NCBI GenBank assembly: GCA_026419785.1
Contig: JAODTK010004165.1
Span: forward strand, 62,001-126,000
Reading direction: 5' to 3'
Source: Sclerodactyla briareus
Taxonomy: Eukaryota > Echinodermata > Holothuroidea > Dendrochirotida > Sclerodactylidae
Length of the DNA stretch: 64,000 nucleotides
Shown: piece by piece, positions 1-11,760 of the stretch
Layout: each line of letters begins with the position of its first letter
Numbering within the stretch: position 1 is the stretch's first letter
Notes under the pieces: generated by a model
Told to the model about the DNA's origin: nothing
Seen by the model: only the letters and a program-made list of their open reading frames with translations
Databases searched by the model: none
Program-made: the position numbers and the translations under genes

Positions 1-110
1 TATAAGCACTAAAGAAATTGGTATGGCACCTCCTCTTTGTGGTTTCTTCCCTTCAGCGCATAGAGACTTGGGAGCGTGTTATACTCTTGGCGCTATATAC
101 GGACTGTGTA

Positions 111-125
111 TTATTATCATCATCA

Positions 126-158
<33 letters not shown>

Positions 159-169
159 TATTATTATTA

Positions 170-209
<40 letters not shown>

Positions 210-239
210 GTTGTTTTGTTGTTGTTGTTTGTGTTGTTT
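111..239. repeat. ATT/TTA microsatellite grading into GTT
   Basis: A run of ATC then ATT triplets passes into GTT-type triplets. The apparent poly-Ile, poly-Tyr or poly-Leu reading frames across it come only from the triplet period and are not genes. Similar ATT runs occur near 11.2, 11.5 and 14.4 kb. Confidence 0.95.
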
Positions 240-3200
240 GTTTGTGGTTGTATTGTTTGTTTGGCAGGAACTCTGTTGCCTTCAGTTTCAGGGCTGGTGT
301 TCTCCTGGTGGCTAGACTGATAGAATATGGCACGATGTTCTTCGCCTGTCAGAAGAGGCGACTCAACTGGTCGTTTTGTCCTGTTTATCCACTGGAAAGC
401 CACTACATTACAAGTACGATTATGCGTGGTGAAACAAAATAACCATCTGCTGACATTGCCTATTGGTATGTGGTTTGATGTCTTGTTAAGGGTCGGGTGA
501 CGAGAACCTGAACAATGTGGTACTTGTATGCCCGCACGAAAATCGTCAGCATGGCAGACCCAATGGCGCTAATGGTTTGGGCCCCGAAGCAGTGAGTGAA
601 GGGGTGGGGGTGGTAAGGATGTAGGACCGCGGATCACTGAACCTCAGAGATTGTTTCCACATTAATTACATTTCTGAAAACCAGACAACCCCCCCCCCTT
701 CCCCCATCGGTTCAGTTCCGGCTCTCCTCTTCAGTGTGTCACGTAAACATGCCCCGGCCGGGACATCCCGGAGCCTTTTCCACTTCACTTCAGGGCACCT
801 GTTTAGTCCAATATTCTGTAGGCCTATGCCATTTAAGAAAAAAATCAATATAATATCATAGTTCAAAATTACGTCAACTAGGCTATTGTTACAGCTATTG
901 GGTTTTGTTTGATCGCCTTCTTTTTATTAGCACATATTTCCGAAGCCCCATATGTGGCAAGATAAAACTGTAAACAGACACTCATAATGATCGGCAATCC
1001 GCCGTATACATGCAAATTTTTGAACTGCGTACTCTTATGTTTGGCGCGTATCAATGATATACCGCAGGTGTTTTTCCTGTAGTACCCATAAAACAAAGCG
1101 AACGTCCTTGAGCAAGAGCATGTGCACAGGGCAAAGGTTGTGTAGGGCGCCGTAGTCCTTATTATTCAGGGCTGCTCATGATCAGGCACTATACGTTTAG
1201 CCCAACACTGGATGAAAAAGTTCGTTAATCTGCTCGCCGTCGGATTCGCCGTTGTCTCCGTGCGCATGCGATGAACATATGGCACTCAGCCAAATCTGAA
1301 TATGCTACTGGCCCAGCTTCTATGTTGAAGTGTGGGGACTGGGGAGGGGGTGGGTCCGCGCTAACCACGCATTTCATCACCATCGAATCAACCAAGCAAC
1401 TATTGGTCACTTGTCGAAACGAAAATGGTTTCTTGAATCCTAAATATCGGCCTTCCACCCAAATTCCTAGTCACGTTATATCAGGAAGCTTCAATGTGTT
1501 TGTTACGCAAGCACTGTCTAGGCCTACTTTACATATATACACATGTGCTAATGACCAGCAGAGCACGGCTTCGTTAATATGCACCGTTTACACTTGTACG
1601 TATATCATGAATACATTGGGGTGGTGAAATAAAGTTTACTTAATCCATCGGATCTGATTACGGCCCAGTGGTATAGGGCAGGGCCGGATTCAGCATGTGG
1701 GGGGCCCGGGGCACGCGGTTTTTTTTTGTGGGGGGGGGGGCCATAATCGCTTACGGAACACTCGCTGGTGCCGTCGTACCGCCCCGGAACACTCAAAGCC
1801 TACTACTCCCTCCAAAACAGACATTGGTTTGAACAGACACTTATTAATGCCGGTGTAAAAGAAAGACATAAATGAAAAATTGTATCCTGTGTGTGTTTTA
1901 CGTGTTGCATTCCTTATTGAGCTCCCTCTCTTGTGGCATTAACAGTATTAATTGGACACAGAACCCACTTTTTTCCCCGGAGGGCATATTTTTTCCTGTT
2001 TACAGGCGTAAATGGAAGAAACCGCTTCAGTCTGTTAATAACAAATAAATAGTTTAGTTCTGACTCCTCAGTGCCAACAAAAGCGAGTAGAATAAAAAAC
2101 GATGAAAGCAGGAATTTAATGAACATTTTTCAGGTTCTATTTCTACTCATGCATCGACATTGCACACACCCATATGGATGCGACCCAAAGACTGGCGACT
2201 AGCTAGCCTACTCTTGAACCAATGATGTACCTCTAGCCGTTAATGAATGAATGAGATAAATCAGATGAACCACCACAAATCTTACAAACATCACATTCCA
2301 GCATGAGGGTAGTAAGCTAAAGGCTGCCGATGGCAACATGCTGTAATTTCGTCGAATACCTGCCTGTAGCAATGTGGCCGTGTCATTACGTCAGGCACCC
2401 GAACATATTCATTTCAGAGTTGCGCATCCACGGATGCGTATATTTTGTACCTTGGTTTTGGGGGCTTGGGGAATCTTCGGACCTGACCGAATTTCAGCGC
2501 CATACGAAAACAAGGCATAATACAGAAAGAGATCAATACGCGCTCGAAGATCTGCACATTTTGGTGTAATTCGGCAAAACATTGAACAGAAATTCGGGCT
2601 TAGTGTAATAAGTTCGGCAATCAATGAAAATTCGGATAACTCAACAACCCATTTTTTTCTCAATTATCTGTAGATTTATCAGTCTGGTTGGTACCTCGAT
2701 CTAGCCCTCTCAGCCCCAGCCAAGTCGACAAAGGAATTCTGCGCATACGCTCATATGCGTGAATGAATTAGTTTCACAGTTGGAAACCACCGTGGATCAT
2801 AGACAAATTACAGATTACGTTCGACAATCGGGCAGCCCTTGGTTTGAAATGCCTTTTTCCCCCGGCACTTCATCTTGCGATTCAGAGAGCATTTCTCGCA
2901 ATTCACGATCCTAAAATGTCCCTTTCAATAGCGAGAATACCGGGGTTTACTAATCTGCCATTAGCGCCGATTCACGTTGTTATCATTTCATAAAACGAAG
3001 TTGTTGGCCCGATGCTGTAGACTACCTGACTACCGTAGACAGTTGTTGTGCTGGAGTTTGATTGTTTCCAGTGACGGTGTGACTCAGAAACAATAGCAGT
3101 TTAGGTTAGGGTTGGAAACTGCTAACACAAATGAATTTGATAGTTGTGTTGTCGGTCTTGAATCCTGGGTCGAGTAGGATCTATCATCGGGAAACTCGGG

Positions 3201-3478
3201 TTTCAAAGTAAACGGAATAGAATAGCAAGGCTGGTCACTCTACGGCCCACAAAGCAGTAATATGAATTCGAAACATTTGTGTGGCTCAACATTTATACAG
3301 TTTTGCTCTAAATGACGTGGGGGTCCCCCAAATGTGGCACCGTGCCGCCTGTGCCGCCGCCCCGCTCTCAATCGCTAGTGTGGATAGGCCTACTGCGTTG
3401 TATTAGTTCCATCTCGTAAAGGCACTTACTGACAGAATTAGTTTAAATTCGGTTCCTGACGAATCCAATGCAGAGGTG
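240..3478. other. No gene recognised; anonymous sequence
   Basis: I see no ORF with a recognisable domain and no convincing exon with paired splice sites on either strand. At about 1675-1745 there is a G-rich stretch with runs of G and T, resembling the low-complexity ends of other dispersed repeats in this window. The short ORFs at 1271-1627 and 2330-2569 have no identifiable motif. Confidence 0.5.
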
Positions 3479-3545
3479 TACCTACCGGGCGGGGGGGGGG
3501 GGTCAGAATCCCCCCATTGACCAAGTGACTAGTGACCAATAAATT
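3479..3545 (+). repeat. Dispersed repeat family A, short fragment
   Basis: A G run followed by TCAGAATCCCCCCATTGACC and then CAAGTGAC matches the G-run end of the larger family A copies at 23258-23481 and 34922-35161. Only this end of the element is present. Confidence 0.5.
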
Positions 3546-5168
3546 TGAGTCAGTAGAGGTTGTGGCAGCTGTTATTTAGCTACACTAGTGCAAGCAGCTG
3601 GTGTCCCGCTGTGAGGGCCAATATGAGGGCGCACATCATTGAGTTGCAACCTCAACCCCCCCCCCCCCCTCTCTCTCTCCAAGACAAATTTTTTCTCTAG
3701 GTGCCGCCTGGTAAGGGAAGCATGGCTCAAAAGGAAGGAGCCTGCAGAATGGTCAATGGTTCTATTTTCGGGGGGAGGACATGGAAGAGGAAGTGAGATC
3801 TAAAGAGTGCATAATCACAAGGTCTCGAGCAATCCAATTAATATAGTAGGCCCTAATTACGGCTCTAATGTGAGCCGGACGTAACCCTGAGCAGTCGAGC
3901 CATCGGTGTATTGTACCCACCGTCTGTTAACCTCACAGTTTTTCCTGACCTGACCTCTCTTTCTTTCCGTGATCGTGTTATCGCATTGTATGTTATCCGC
4001 ACGCATCATGTATTTCGGGAGTTCATTACTGTGGTTGAAATGCAATAAACAGTCTAAAACTAGTGTGACGAAGTCGGAGTGCCCACTCTAAGTAATGGTA
4101 AAAATTGATTCTGCCATGCATCTAGAACACGTCTACATGATGAGGAACACGGTATAGTTTCATATCCCTAAACATGCAGAGTTCAGATCGGTGTTTAATT
4201 GTGAGAGTATGGGGTGTATATATACTTGACTAACTTATATAGGACGAGGTCTAGTGATCATGGTAAAATAGTGTTTTAGAGTGAGTGTTCAATGACAGAG
4301 TACATTTTTGGGGAAGGAAAGTACAACCATACAAACACAAAAACGCTTCAAAAACAGTTTAACAAGTTTCGCTAATTGTTTCGAATAATTTTTGTTGAGT
4401 TATTTAACACAAAGGTTAGGAGAATGATTTTTCCCCCACAACGTTTCACGAAACGTTTCGAAGAAATGTTTAGAAAACAATTTCTGAAAGTGTTCTAAAA
4501 GGGTTTTGGCGGCAAAAGATTTGCGGCCAAAAAACGGATTTTTAAAGGTAGGTTAGTGTGTCAAAGTATATTATATTATAGTTTTGTTCCTAGGTATTGC
4601 TGTTGTAACTCCTAAATTTGAAGTGAAATTCAAAATGTTTTCTAAATATTGTCACCGAAACACATTTTCTAAATGGTATGGAAACTTTCATGTGAATAAA
4701 AATAAACGTTTTTAAAAAAAAACATATAAGAAGAAACAGTGTCGAAAACGTTTGCGTGTTGCTGGGAAAACGTATCTGAGGGAACTCGGAGAAGACGGCA
4801 CCTTGCGGAAACACTAAATGGCAGAACGGAGGAGACTAGATGGAATTCGGAGAGGTGACCGACCAACCGACCGATGGCTTGTAAAATAAATGCTCCGAAT
4901 ATTAATTTTCCTTAAGGGACCCTTGTTTTGGATAGCCTACACAATACCAACGCCAGGTATAGGCCACGGATATGCATAATGCGGTGTCGCAATACTGTGT
5001 GGTGATTGAAAACGGAGCTCAGATACTAGTAGGTACGGCGGGCTGAACTTCTATTTCTGTTTTTTTTTCTTGGGACATTTTAGTTATACTCTTACGAGTA
5101 GACATGTTACCGTTGACCGCGGCCAACATCGGAGATATTTCCAAAGTGTTGGACTATCCAGCCATACA
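3546..5168. other. No gene recognised; AT-rich stretch with AACGTTT words
   Basis: No coding region is supported. Between about 4320 and 4830 the sequence is AT-rich with repeated AAACGTTT / CGAAACG words, including a small palindrome near 4441-4462. This suggests a degraded short mobile element, but I found no second copy in the window. Confidence 0.4.
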
Positions 5169-6404
5169 TTGGCGTAGCCAGAGGGGGGGCCAAGGGGGGG
5201 GCATTGACCTCACCCAATCGACTTCCCAAATTATTTTTTCACCAATTTTTCACTTGATGACAACAACATTGGGCACTTAGCGGCTCTCTTTTTCCTCATT
5301 TGCTAGTCAGATTGCCGAATTCTCCTCTGAAAGCCCAATTTTTTGGTCAAAAACCAAAAAGTGTACAAAAAATTTGCTCGACTTCGCGCGCAGAGGAGTA
5401 AGTAGTAACCGATATATACACGATTTTTTACCATTTGGAGTGCGGAAGTTCTTTGATCATAGAATCTACATTGGCATACGAGGGAGTGCGTAGATACCCC
5501 TCCAACAACCAATTTGGCACTTATGTTGTTCCCGCTATCCTCATTTCCAGTCAGATTGCCTTGAATTAGTTCAATTGTTGGTCAATATCCAACCACATAG
5601 GCTGGGGGGTGCACGGGGAGGGGGGGGGGGAGAGCAACTAGCAAGCCGGGTAGGGCAAAAAAGTTTCAAAATGATGAAAAAACCCTCCAGAAATATTGAC
5701 CCCTACGCCTATAGGGGGATATCATCGATGATATCCAAGCGTGCTTCTTGCGCAGTAGTACCCGTGGTTTTGTTGTCTGAATGTAATACACAACCGAAAT
5801 AACTATTTGAGATTCGGCAAATTAGTTGGATGTGTAGCTCATTTGCCAGTGTTGTCCTGGGCTATAGCTTCCTGGGTACAATCTCTGGCCAGCTGAAGGC
5901 ATGGCCATAAGAGGAGGGAGCGTAGAACAACCATCAAATCATACCAAGACAGGTTGATTCATTAGCCAAATGAGGGAGCCGAAAAGGATAAAAAAATTGA
6001 GACCGAATTTACAGGCAGAAAATGATCAAAATTAGACAAAGGCGAAATCGGCGAAATTCAGACGAAATTATTTTCGATCACAACAAGCAATTTTTCGCGC
6101 GTTTCGCGCGCGGTAGTACTTTCCCATCATGCGGCTTTCAAGATGGGGATTTTTTTTTGCCCCCCTCCAAAAATGGAAGAGTCGGTCCGCTATGATTCTG
6201 AAGCCACATGGAAATAGAAAAATTTGACCATCTTATTCAAGAACAAGAGTTTTGTATAGGAAAAAAATGACTTCAAATGATGGCAAATGTTGTACCAGAT
6301 TTCATCTGAGGTCATAGGAAATTCCAAATTTTCCAAAGAGGGGGCCCCTCCCCTTAGACCCTCCCACATGGCCACCCCCAATCAAAATGCTGGCTACGCC
6401 AGTG
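5169..6404. mobile_element. Putative element bounded by inverted GGCGTAGCCAG ends
   Basis: TTGGCGTAGCCAG at 5169 is met by its inverse, CTGGCTACGCCA, at 6390-6401. Both ends continue inward into G-rich or C-rich runs. The interior contains a repeated phrase about TTTGGCACTTA, TCATTTGC-AGTCAGATTGCC (near 5270-5320 and 5510-5560) and short GCGCGC palindromes near 5385 and 6100. No transposase ORF is visible, so this would be non-autonomous. CCATAC occurs on both outer flanks (near 5161 and 6408) but not in a clean target-site position. The same end word recurs near 27685, 34395 and 51110, so it belongs to a common repeat end. Confidence 0.5.
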
Positions 6405-7010
6405 GATCCATACCATGCACATACCTGACATACATGTGTACCACCAGCATATTGCGTTATATGATGTATCGTTGTTATATCAGAGCCCGGACGGCGAGTA
6501 TCTCGGGAAGGAAGTCGTTGGAAACCCCCAGGTGAATATCAAAATATCACGCAGAATGTGACGATAGCAAAAAACCCACTTCAGCAGACGCAAACGGGCG
6601 AACGCTGGTAAGGGAAGTTCAAACGTGAACTTAATAGGGCTCCATGTAGGCCTCTCTTATATATACCGGCGGGGTGACTACAGTATAAAGGCTGGCTCGA
6701 AAAAGTATTGAGGAAGGCTACAGGAAGCAACGAAAGGGTCTATAGTCTTAACCGAGTTACAGTGAACACGCGAAACCCGGATGCCGCAACACGTGTATTG
6801 TGAAACAAAAAAAAACATTTCTCGTTTGTAAAGCAAGCTCACAACACTGCACTTTTGAAAATACAAGCGTAACCGCTAGTAGCCCACCCTGATCGCGTCC
6901 GGCCGTCATTGTTCCGATATAGTTCCCCCTTATTCGTATCGTTTGCCGCGGCACGCTCATATAGAAACCATACACCACGGACGTATCAGGATGCGGCATT
7001 CAATGGCAGT
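6405..7010. other. No gene recognised
   Basis: Anonymous sequence between two repeat elements. No domain-bearing ORF or paired splice sites were seen. Confidence 0.4.
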
Positions 7011-7529
7011 GTAAACCGCGTTTCCATGCACGCGGGCGGGCGGGCTGGCGGCGGGAGGGCGTTAAATCTCATGTATTTTCAATGGAGCCGTTTCCATGCA
7101 CGCGGAAGGGCGGGGCGGGCGGGCGGGCGTTTCGAATCGTCATGTAGCATGTTTTCCGCCCGCCCGCGGGCCGGGTGGTATTGCGCAATCAATTCCGGGG
7201 ATTCCCCTGAATCTTCCGCGCTTGAAGCCGGATAATGGAGAGTAGAGGACATGTTAGGTCAAAAATGGTCCAAAACATTCATAACGGTTTCAACACTAGG
7301 ATGAGATTTTATTACAGATTGTGTCTATATTAACGGCTAGGACACCTTTTGAACACATATAACATGTTTAAATCCATGATATGTCAAGTATTGCTAATTA
7401 AATCTCCAAAACCTGTCAATGAAGTTTAATGGTGGCCGTAATCGTGACATCAGAACAGTGGTTTTCAGAAAAATGAACACGGTGTTTAGGTTTAAACACT
7501 AGTATGCGGGGTTCCCGGTGTTTGACAAC

Positions 7530-7760
7530 AACGTCAACGACAACAACGACAATGAACAACAACAGACAACAACAACAACGACAACGACGAAAACGACGAC
7601 AACAACGGACAACAACGGGCAAAACAACAAAAACAAACAACAACGACAACGACAAGGACAACGACACACGACAACGACAACAAAAACAACAATAATAATA
7701 AGCAAATGCTTAACAATGAATAATAACAATATAACAATAATAACAATAAGAATAATAACC
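7530..7760. repeat. CAACGA-type then AAT-type microsatellite (left arm)
   Basis: Imperfect CAA/CGA triplets give way to AATAAC triplets. This is the inverted counterpart of the GTTGTC tract at about 8040-8240 in the other arm, so it was part of the element before the palindrome formed or was copied with it. Apparent Thr/Gln-rich or Val-rich frames are repeat artefacts. Confidence 0.85.
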
Positions 7761-8039
7761 ATAACAATATTAATAATAGTAGGCTACCCTGCGGTCGTAG
7801 ATAGCGCATATACACACACGTAAAAGTGAGAAGAGGGGTGGACTCGAGAAAACGCCCGCCCGCCCGCCCGTGTGCATGGAAACGAGTCTCCAAACACGGC
7901 CCCCCGCCCGCCCGTCCGCCACCGCCCGCCGCCCGGTGCATGGAAACGCAGCTTTTAAGCTTGCGTTTTTGTCGAGTCACGCACCTCTTTCACTTTTAGT
8001 GAATGCGCTATATAAGAACCGATGTAGCCTACATTATTA

Positions 8040-8240
8040 TATGTATTATTATTATATTGTATTATGGTTATATTGTCATTTATTTTTTTTAGTGTGGTTG
8101 TTGTTGTTGTTGTCGTTGTCCTGTGTCGGTGCCGGTTGTTGTGTGGTGTTTTGTGTTGCCGTTGTTGTCGTTGTCGTTGCGTCGTTGTGGTCTCGTGTCG
8201 TTGTGTTGGCTGTTGTTGTCATTGTCGTTGGTGTCGTTGA
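8040..8240. repeat. ATT then GTTGTC microsatellite (right arm)
   Basis: The inverse of the tract at 7530-7760, with the same order of sub-blocks when read on the minus strand. Length and unit order differ between arms, as expected for microsatellites drifting within an otherwise well matched palindrome. Confidence 0.85.
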
Positions 8241-8783
8241 CGTTGTTGTCAAACACCGGAAGATATAGTGTTAATACCAAACACGGTGTGCATTTTCTGA
8301 AAACATGTCTGAATGTCAACGATTACGGCCCACCATTAAAACTCACAATGACAGTTGGAGATTTAATTAGCAAAGAAGTGACATATCATGGGTTTTTTTT
8401 TTTTTTTGGGTTTTAAACATGTAAATATGTGTCAAAAAGTTGTCTAGCCGTTGAATTTGAATATAGACACATCTGTATAAAATCTCATCCCTAGTGTTTT
8501 GAAAACAGTATGAATGTTGGTTGGAACATTATTGACCTAAAATTTTCTCTACTCCCATTACCGGTTTAAAGCGGAAGATTGCAGGGAAATTCCCGGGAAT
8601 TGATTGCGAAATACCACGCGCACGGCGGGCGGGCGGAAAAAATCGATACATGAACGATTCGAGAAAACGCCCGCCGCCCGCCCGCCCGTTCCGTGTGCAT
8701 GGAAACGGTCCATGAAAAATAACGATGAGCCGATTTTTAGACGCCCGCCCGCCCGCCCGCTTGCATGGAAACGCGGCTTTAAC

Positions 8784-11204
8784 TATAGCCGCGTAGAAGG
8801 ACAGCATCGCCAGAGACCGATTTAGACTCAATATTATTCCAATATGGTTACATCTATGCGTATGGTTTCTGTGCATGGTTTCCTTCGTGCTTTAGTTAGT
8901 ACACCGATTCACCGATATCACGTGGTGTGTGGCGACATATTTGTCATATTCACAAACAGCAGGCCTGTATCATAGTAAGCTGCTCGCATCTGTTACGCTG
9001 GAGACTTGATAGCTACAATGCCCATACAAGTAGACTCCTACCAGGGTCTATCGGCGGCCTTTAGGCCTACAAACGTGTCACACAAAATAAGCAAAACAGC
9101 TATACCCCGTATCGAACGCATTTGAAAATAGCTCATCTTACTTATTTCTCCGAAGCCGTGTACTGCAAAGTACAAACATCCATATAACGGAATCAAGGTA
9201 AATCTACGATATAATCCGGAAACCATCCCCTCACATGCGACTCACGATCGAAGTATTTTCATATGTGCTATGTGGAATGTCTCGGGGTGTGCGAATGTTA
9301 TCCATAACCTAATCCATGAAGTACACACGTTTGTCCGCTTGGGAGGTACCTAAGGAAGAGAAAGGCGAAGCTGAAAGTCGTTTGTAACCGGCCCCCACAT
9401 CTTTCAGAGACCCATCTGCGATTGTCTTATTGGGGGCGGTTTCGTATTAAATGTAATGGCATTTGCGTCACAATTTTTATTTCTGCGGGACTCGTGGAAC
9501 AGCATGCGCTTTGCCGATTCCATTCAATTCAGGAGTCGGTAATTTTTTTAAGCTCCACCATTCACACTACGCCTTTGAAATAATCGAGAAATGAGCATCA
9601 ATGATATGAAGATGAACGCCATCGTTCATACCCTCATTTACAAGAGACACTTCAGTCAAAATTACAGCACTCAATCGTTTCTATTTTAAGGGAGAAAAAT
9701 GTGATCGTTTTTTCTGAATTTTCAAAAAAACCGGCCAGCCGTAACAATATACTCGTTTCGCCACAGGACCTATTCCGAATTCACGAATTCCTGACGCTGG
9801 TACTATCGTTTCAACATATTTTTTTCAATCGTAGTTTTTATACATACAATACAATAGATTAACTACAGTGGCTTCGTGGCTGGGGAGGAGCCGTGAACTA
9901 AAGGCTGAATGGAATTTTTAATCAACCTTAGGGACCACTTTAGAGTACATCATTTTTCTCTCATGAGGACTAAACTGAACCCAATCGTAACCACAAGCGA
10001 CGTCCGGGTGGGGGAGTGGGTTCCCCCATCATATTTGACACGGACGGTATTCTGTTTTGACAATGCATTTGAGCAATCGTTATCTGTAGGGGGTAGGTGA
10101 GGTGTAAATATAGGGGTATGCGACTTATAGCTAGCGCCAGATTGTTTCTGACGACGATTCAACATTAAAAGAAGTGTTCGTCTATCGCCTCGCAACCACT
10201 TGCGAATCATCACGATGCCGCGCGTTACGACAAAACAACATCGGTGGTACGGTAAATCATCCGAAATAATAGTGTATTGGCAAAATCGTGGTGGCGTCAT
10301 GTGAACGCTGTCGTTGCTTTTCAACAACCGTTCCGTTGTTTACCACACGATATAGCCTATCGGCCGATAGCATAGCAAACCGTCCTTTTCACGGTTTAAT
10401 GCTCTGCTCAACGACAAAACATTCGTGGTACGACGAATTCTCTCCACAGCACCCTTGGCTGCACCTGTCCGTTCAACGTCTAACTGCTAGTGTAACCCCA
10501 CTGACCTTTTAAACACAATAAAATTCCAAATCTCAGTTACTGTGACCGTGCACGAAAAGGCTTATTGCGGGATGCTGGGATAGCGCCAGGTATCATCAGT
10601 GACAGCTCTCCTCCCCACCTCACCCCCCCCCCCCCTTCTTCACCTCCACTACCGAGTGAATAATGTGAATAAATAATAGCCATACATTCATGGTGATGGT
10701 GGGCGTACGGACGAGACAATGGAAAGGGTCTAAAAGACTGCATGCGCTCCTAAAAATAGTAGTTCGTTAATGATGACCAGAAGTCGGGGAAATGGGACAG
10801 GGGCCCCGAAGCAACGTAAACATTAGGCCTATCCCTAAAAAAAACATGTACGCCCATCTGCCCACATGCCTCTTGGCGACGTATATTCTTCATGTACCCT
10901 TACTATTTCTGTATTTCTGCGCTCTATACCATCTGGTATATAAAGTATCCTCCCAACATACATAGTCGTATATTTGGTGTCTGCATGTGTGGCAGGGTGC
11001 ACTTCTTTACAAGTGGCTTACGAAACTCGATACTTTCAATTTCACAGCATATGAGGCAGACGTACGCACAGTAGCCTGTGGGAAGTCCCTTTAAACCAGT
11101 ACACATAGGCCCAGAACTATGCGTACTGGCACCGTCCATGGTCCTGGTTCTAACTGGTGGTATACCCAGGCACTGGTCCTACAGTTTTAGCCTACAGGGC
11201 AACA
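8784..11204. other. No gene recognised
   Basis: Anonymous sequence. The longest minus-strand ORF (9950-10327) has no domain, signal or splice context that I recognise. A C run sits near 10624-10634. Confidence 0.4.
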
Positions 11205-11760
11205 ATGATGATTTTATTGTATTATTATTATTATTATATCATCATCTCATCATCACATGTGAAGAATCGAAGGAACGCATTTTCAAATGTAATCGGTAAA
11301 CAGTTTGTGTACAGAGTATAGTAATTTCAGTCTGATATCCCACTAAACCAGCATGCCTTCCCCCCCTTCATCTGTCCCTATATGTGTATATGCTTATATA
11401 TACTTTCGGAGTCCGTTCAACACGATGATGATGAGATGGATGATGATGATAATGATATGAAAAAGAAAGAAAAGAGAGAAGACAAAAAAAGGGATGATGA
11501 TGAGATTATTATTTGATTTATTATTATTATGCTTATTATTTTTATTATTATTATATATTTTATTATCATTATCAGGCCTATGTCACATACGTGAATCGAA
11601 GGAACGCCTTTCAATGTAATCGGTAAACAGTTTGTATATAGTATGGTCACGGCCACCGATACCCTACTTCACCACATGCCATTCCTCACCCCCCCACCCC
11701 CCCTTTCATCTGGCCACTATAAATTTGTATATGCGTCATATACTTTCGGAGTCCGTTCAC
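11205..11760. repeat. Tandem duplication with embedded ATT and GAT microsatellites
   Basis: The phrase GAATCGAAGGAACGC with AATGTAATCGGTAAACAG occurs at about 11264-11304 and again at about 11594-11632. Each copy is followed by a C run, CATCTG, a TATATGC word and ACTTTCGGAGTCCGTTCA (near 11403 and 11741), and each is preceded by an ATT microsatellite. The unit is about 330 bp with two copies. A GATGAT tract (11425-11455) lies between them. Confidence 0.75.

Larger units (their letters stand above)
7011..8783. mobile_element. Fold-back (palindromic) element with GC-rich termini
   Basis: The left arm (7011-about 7855) and right arm (about 7965-8783) are inverted copies along their whole length. 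Both have an outer CGCGTTTCCATGCA followed by GCGGGC repeats, then a second internal CGTTTCCATGCAC block, a CAATCAATTCC segment, a shared unique-looking body, CAACGA/GTTGTC microsatellites, ATT-rich sequence, a TAGCGCAT word and a TAAAAGTGA word. The centre (7856-7964) is another pair of inverted GC-rich terminal blocks ending in GCATGGAAACG. It could therefore be two head-to-head copies of a roughly 0.9 kb element sharing the middle terminus. No transposase is encoded. No clean target-site duplication was found. Confidence 0.8.

Noticed and set aside
18-442. Poly-Leu/Ile/Tyr ORFs over the first 440 bases
   Set aside because: They exist only because of the ATT/GTT triplet microsatellite; the non-repetitive ends carry no motif.
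7416-8416. Long Val/Cys- or Thr/Gln-rich ORFs
   Set aside because: They read through CAACGA/GTTGTC microsatellites in the two arms of the palindrome and are mirrored on both strands.
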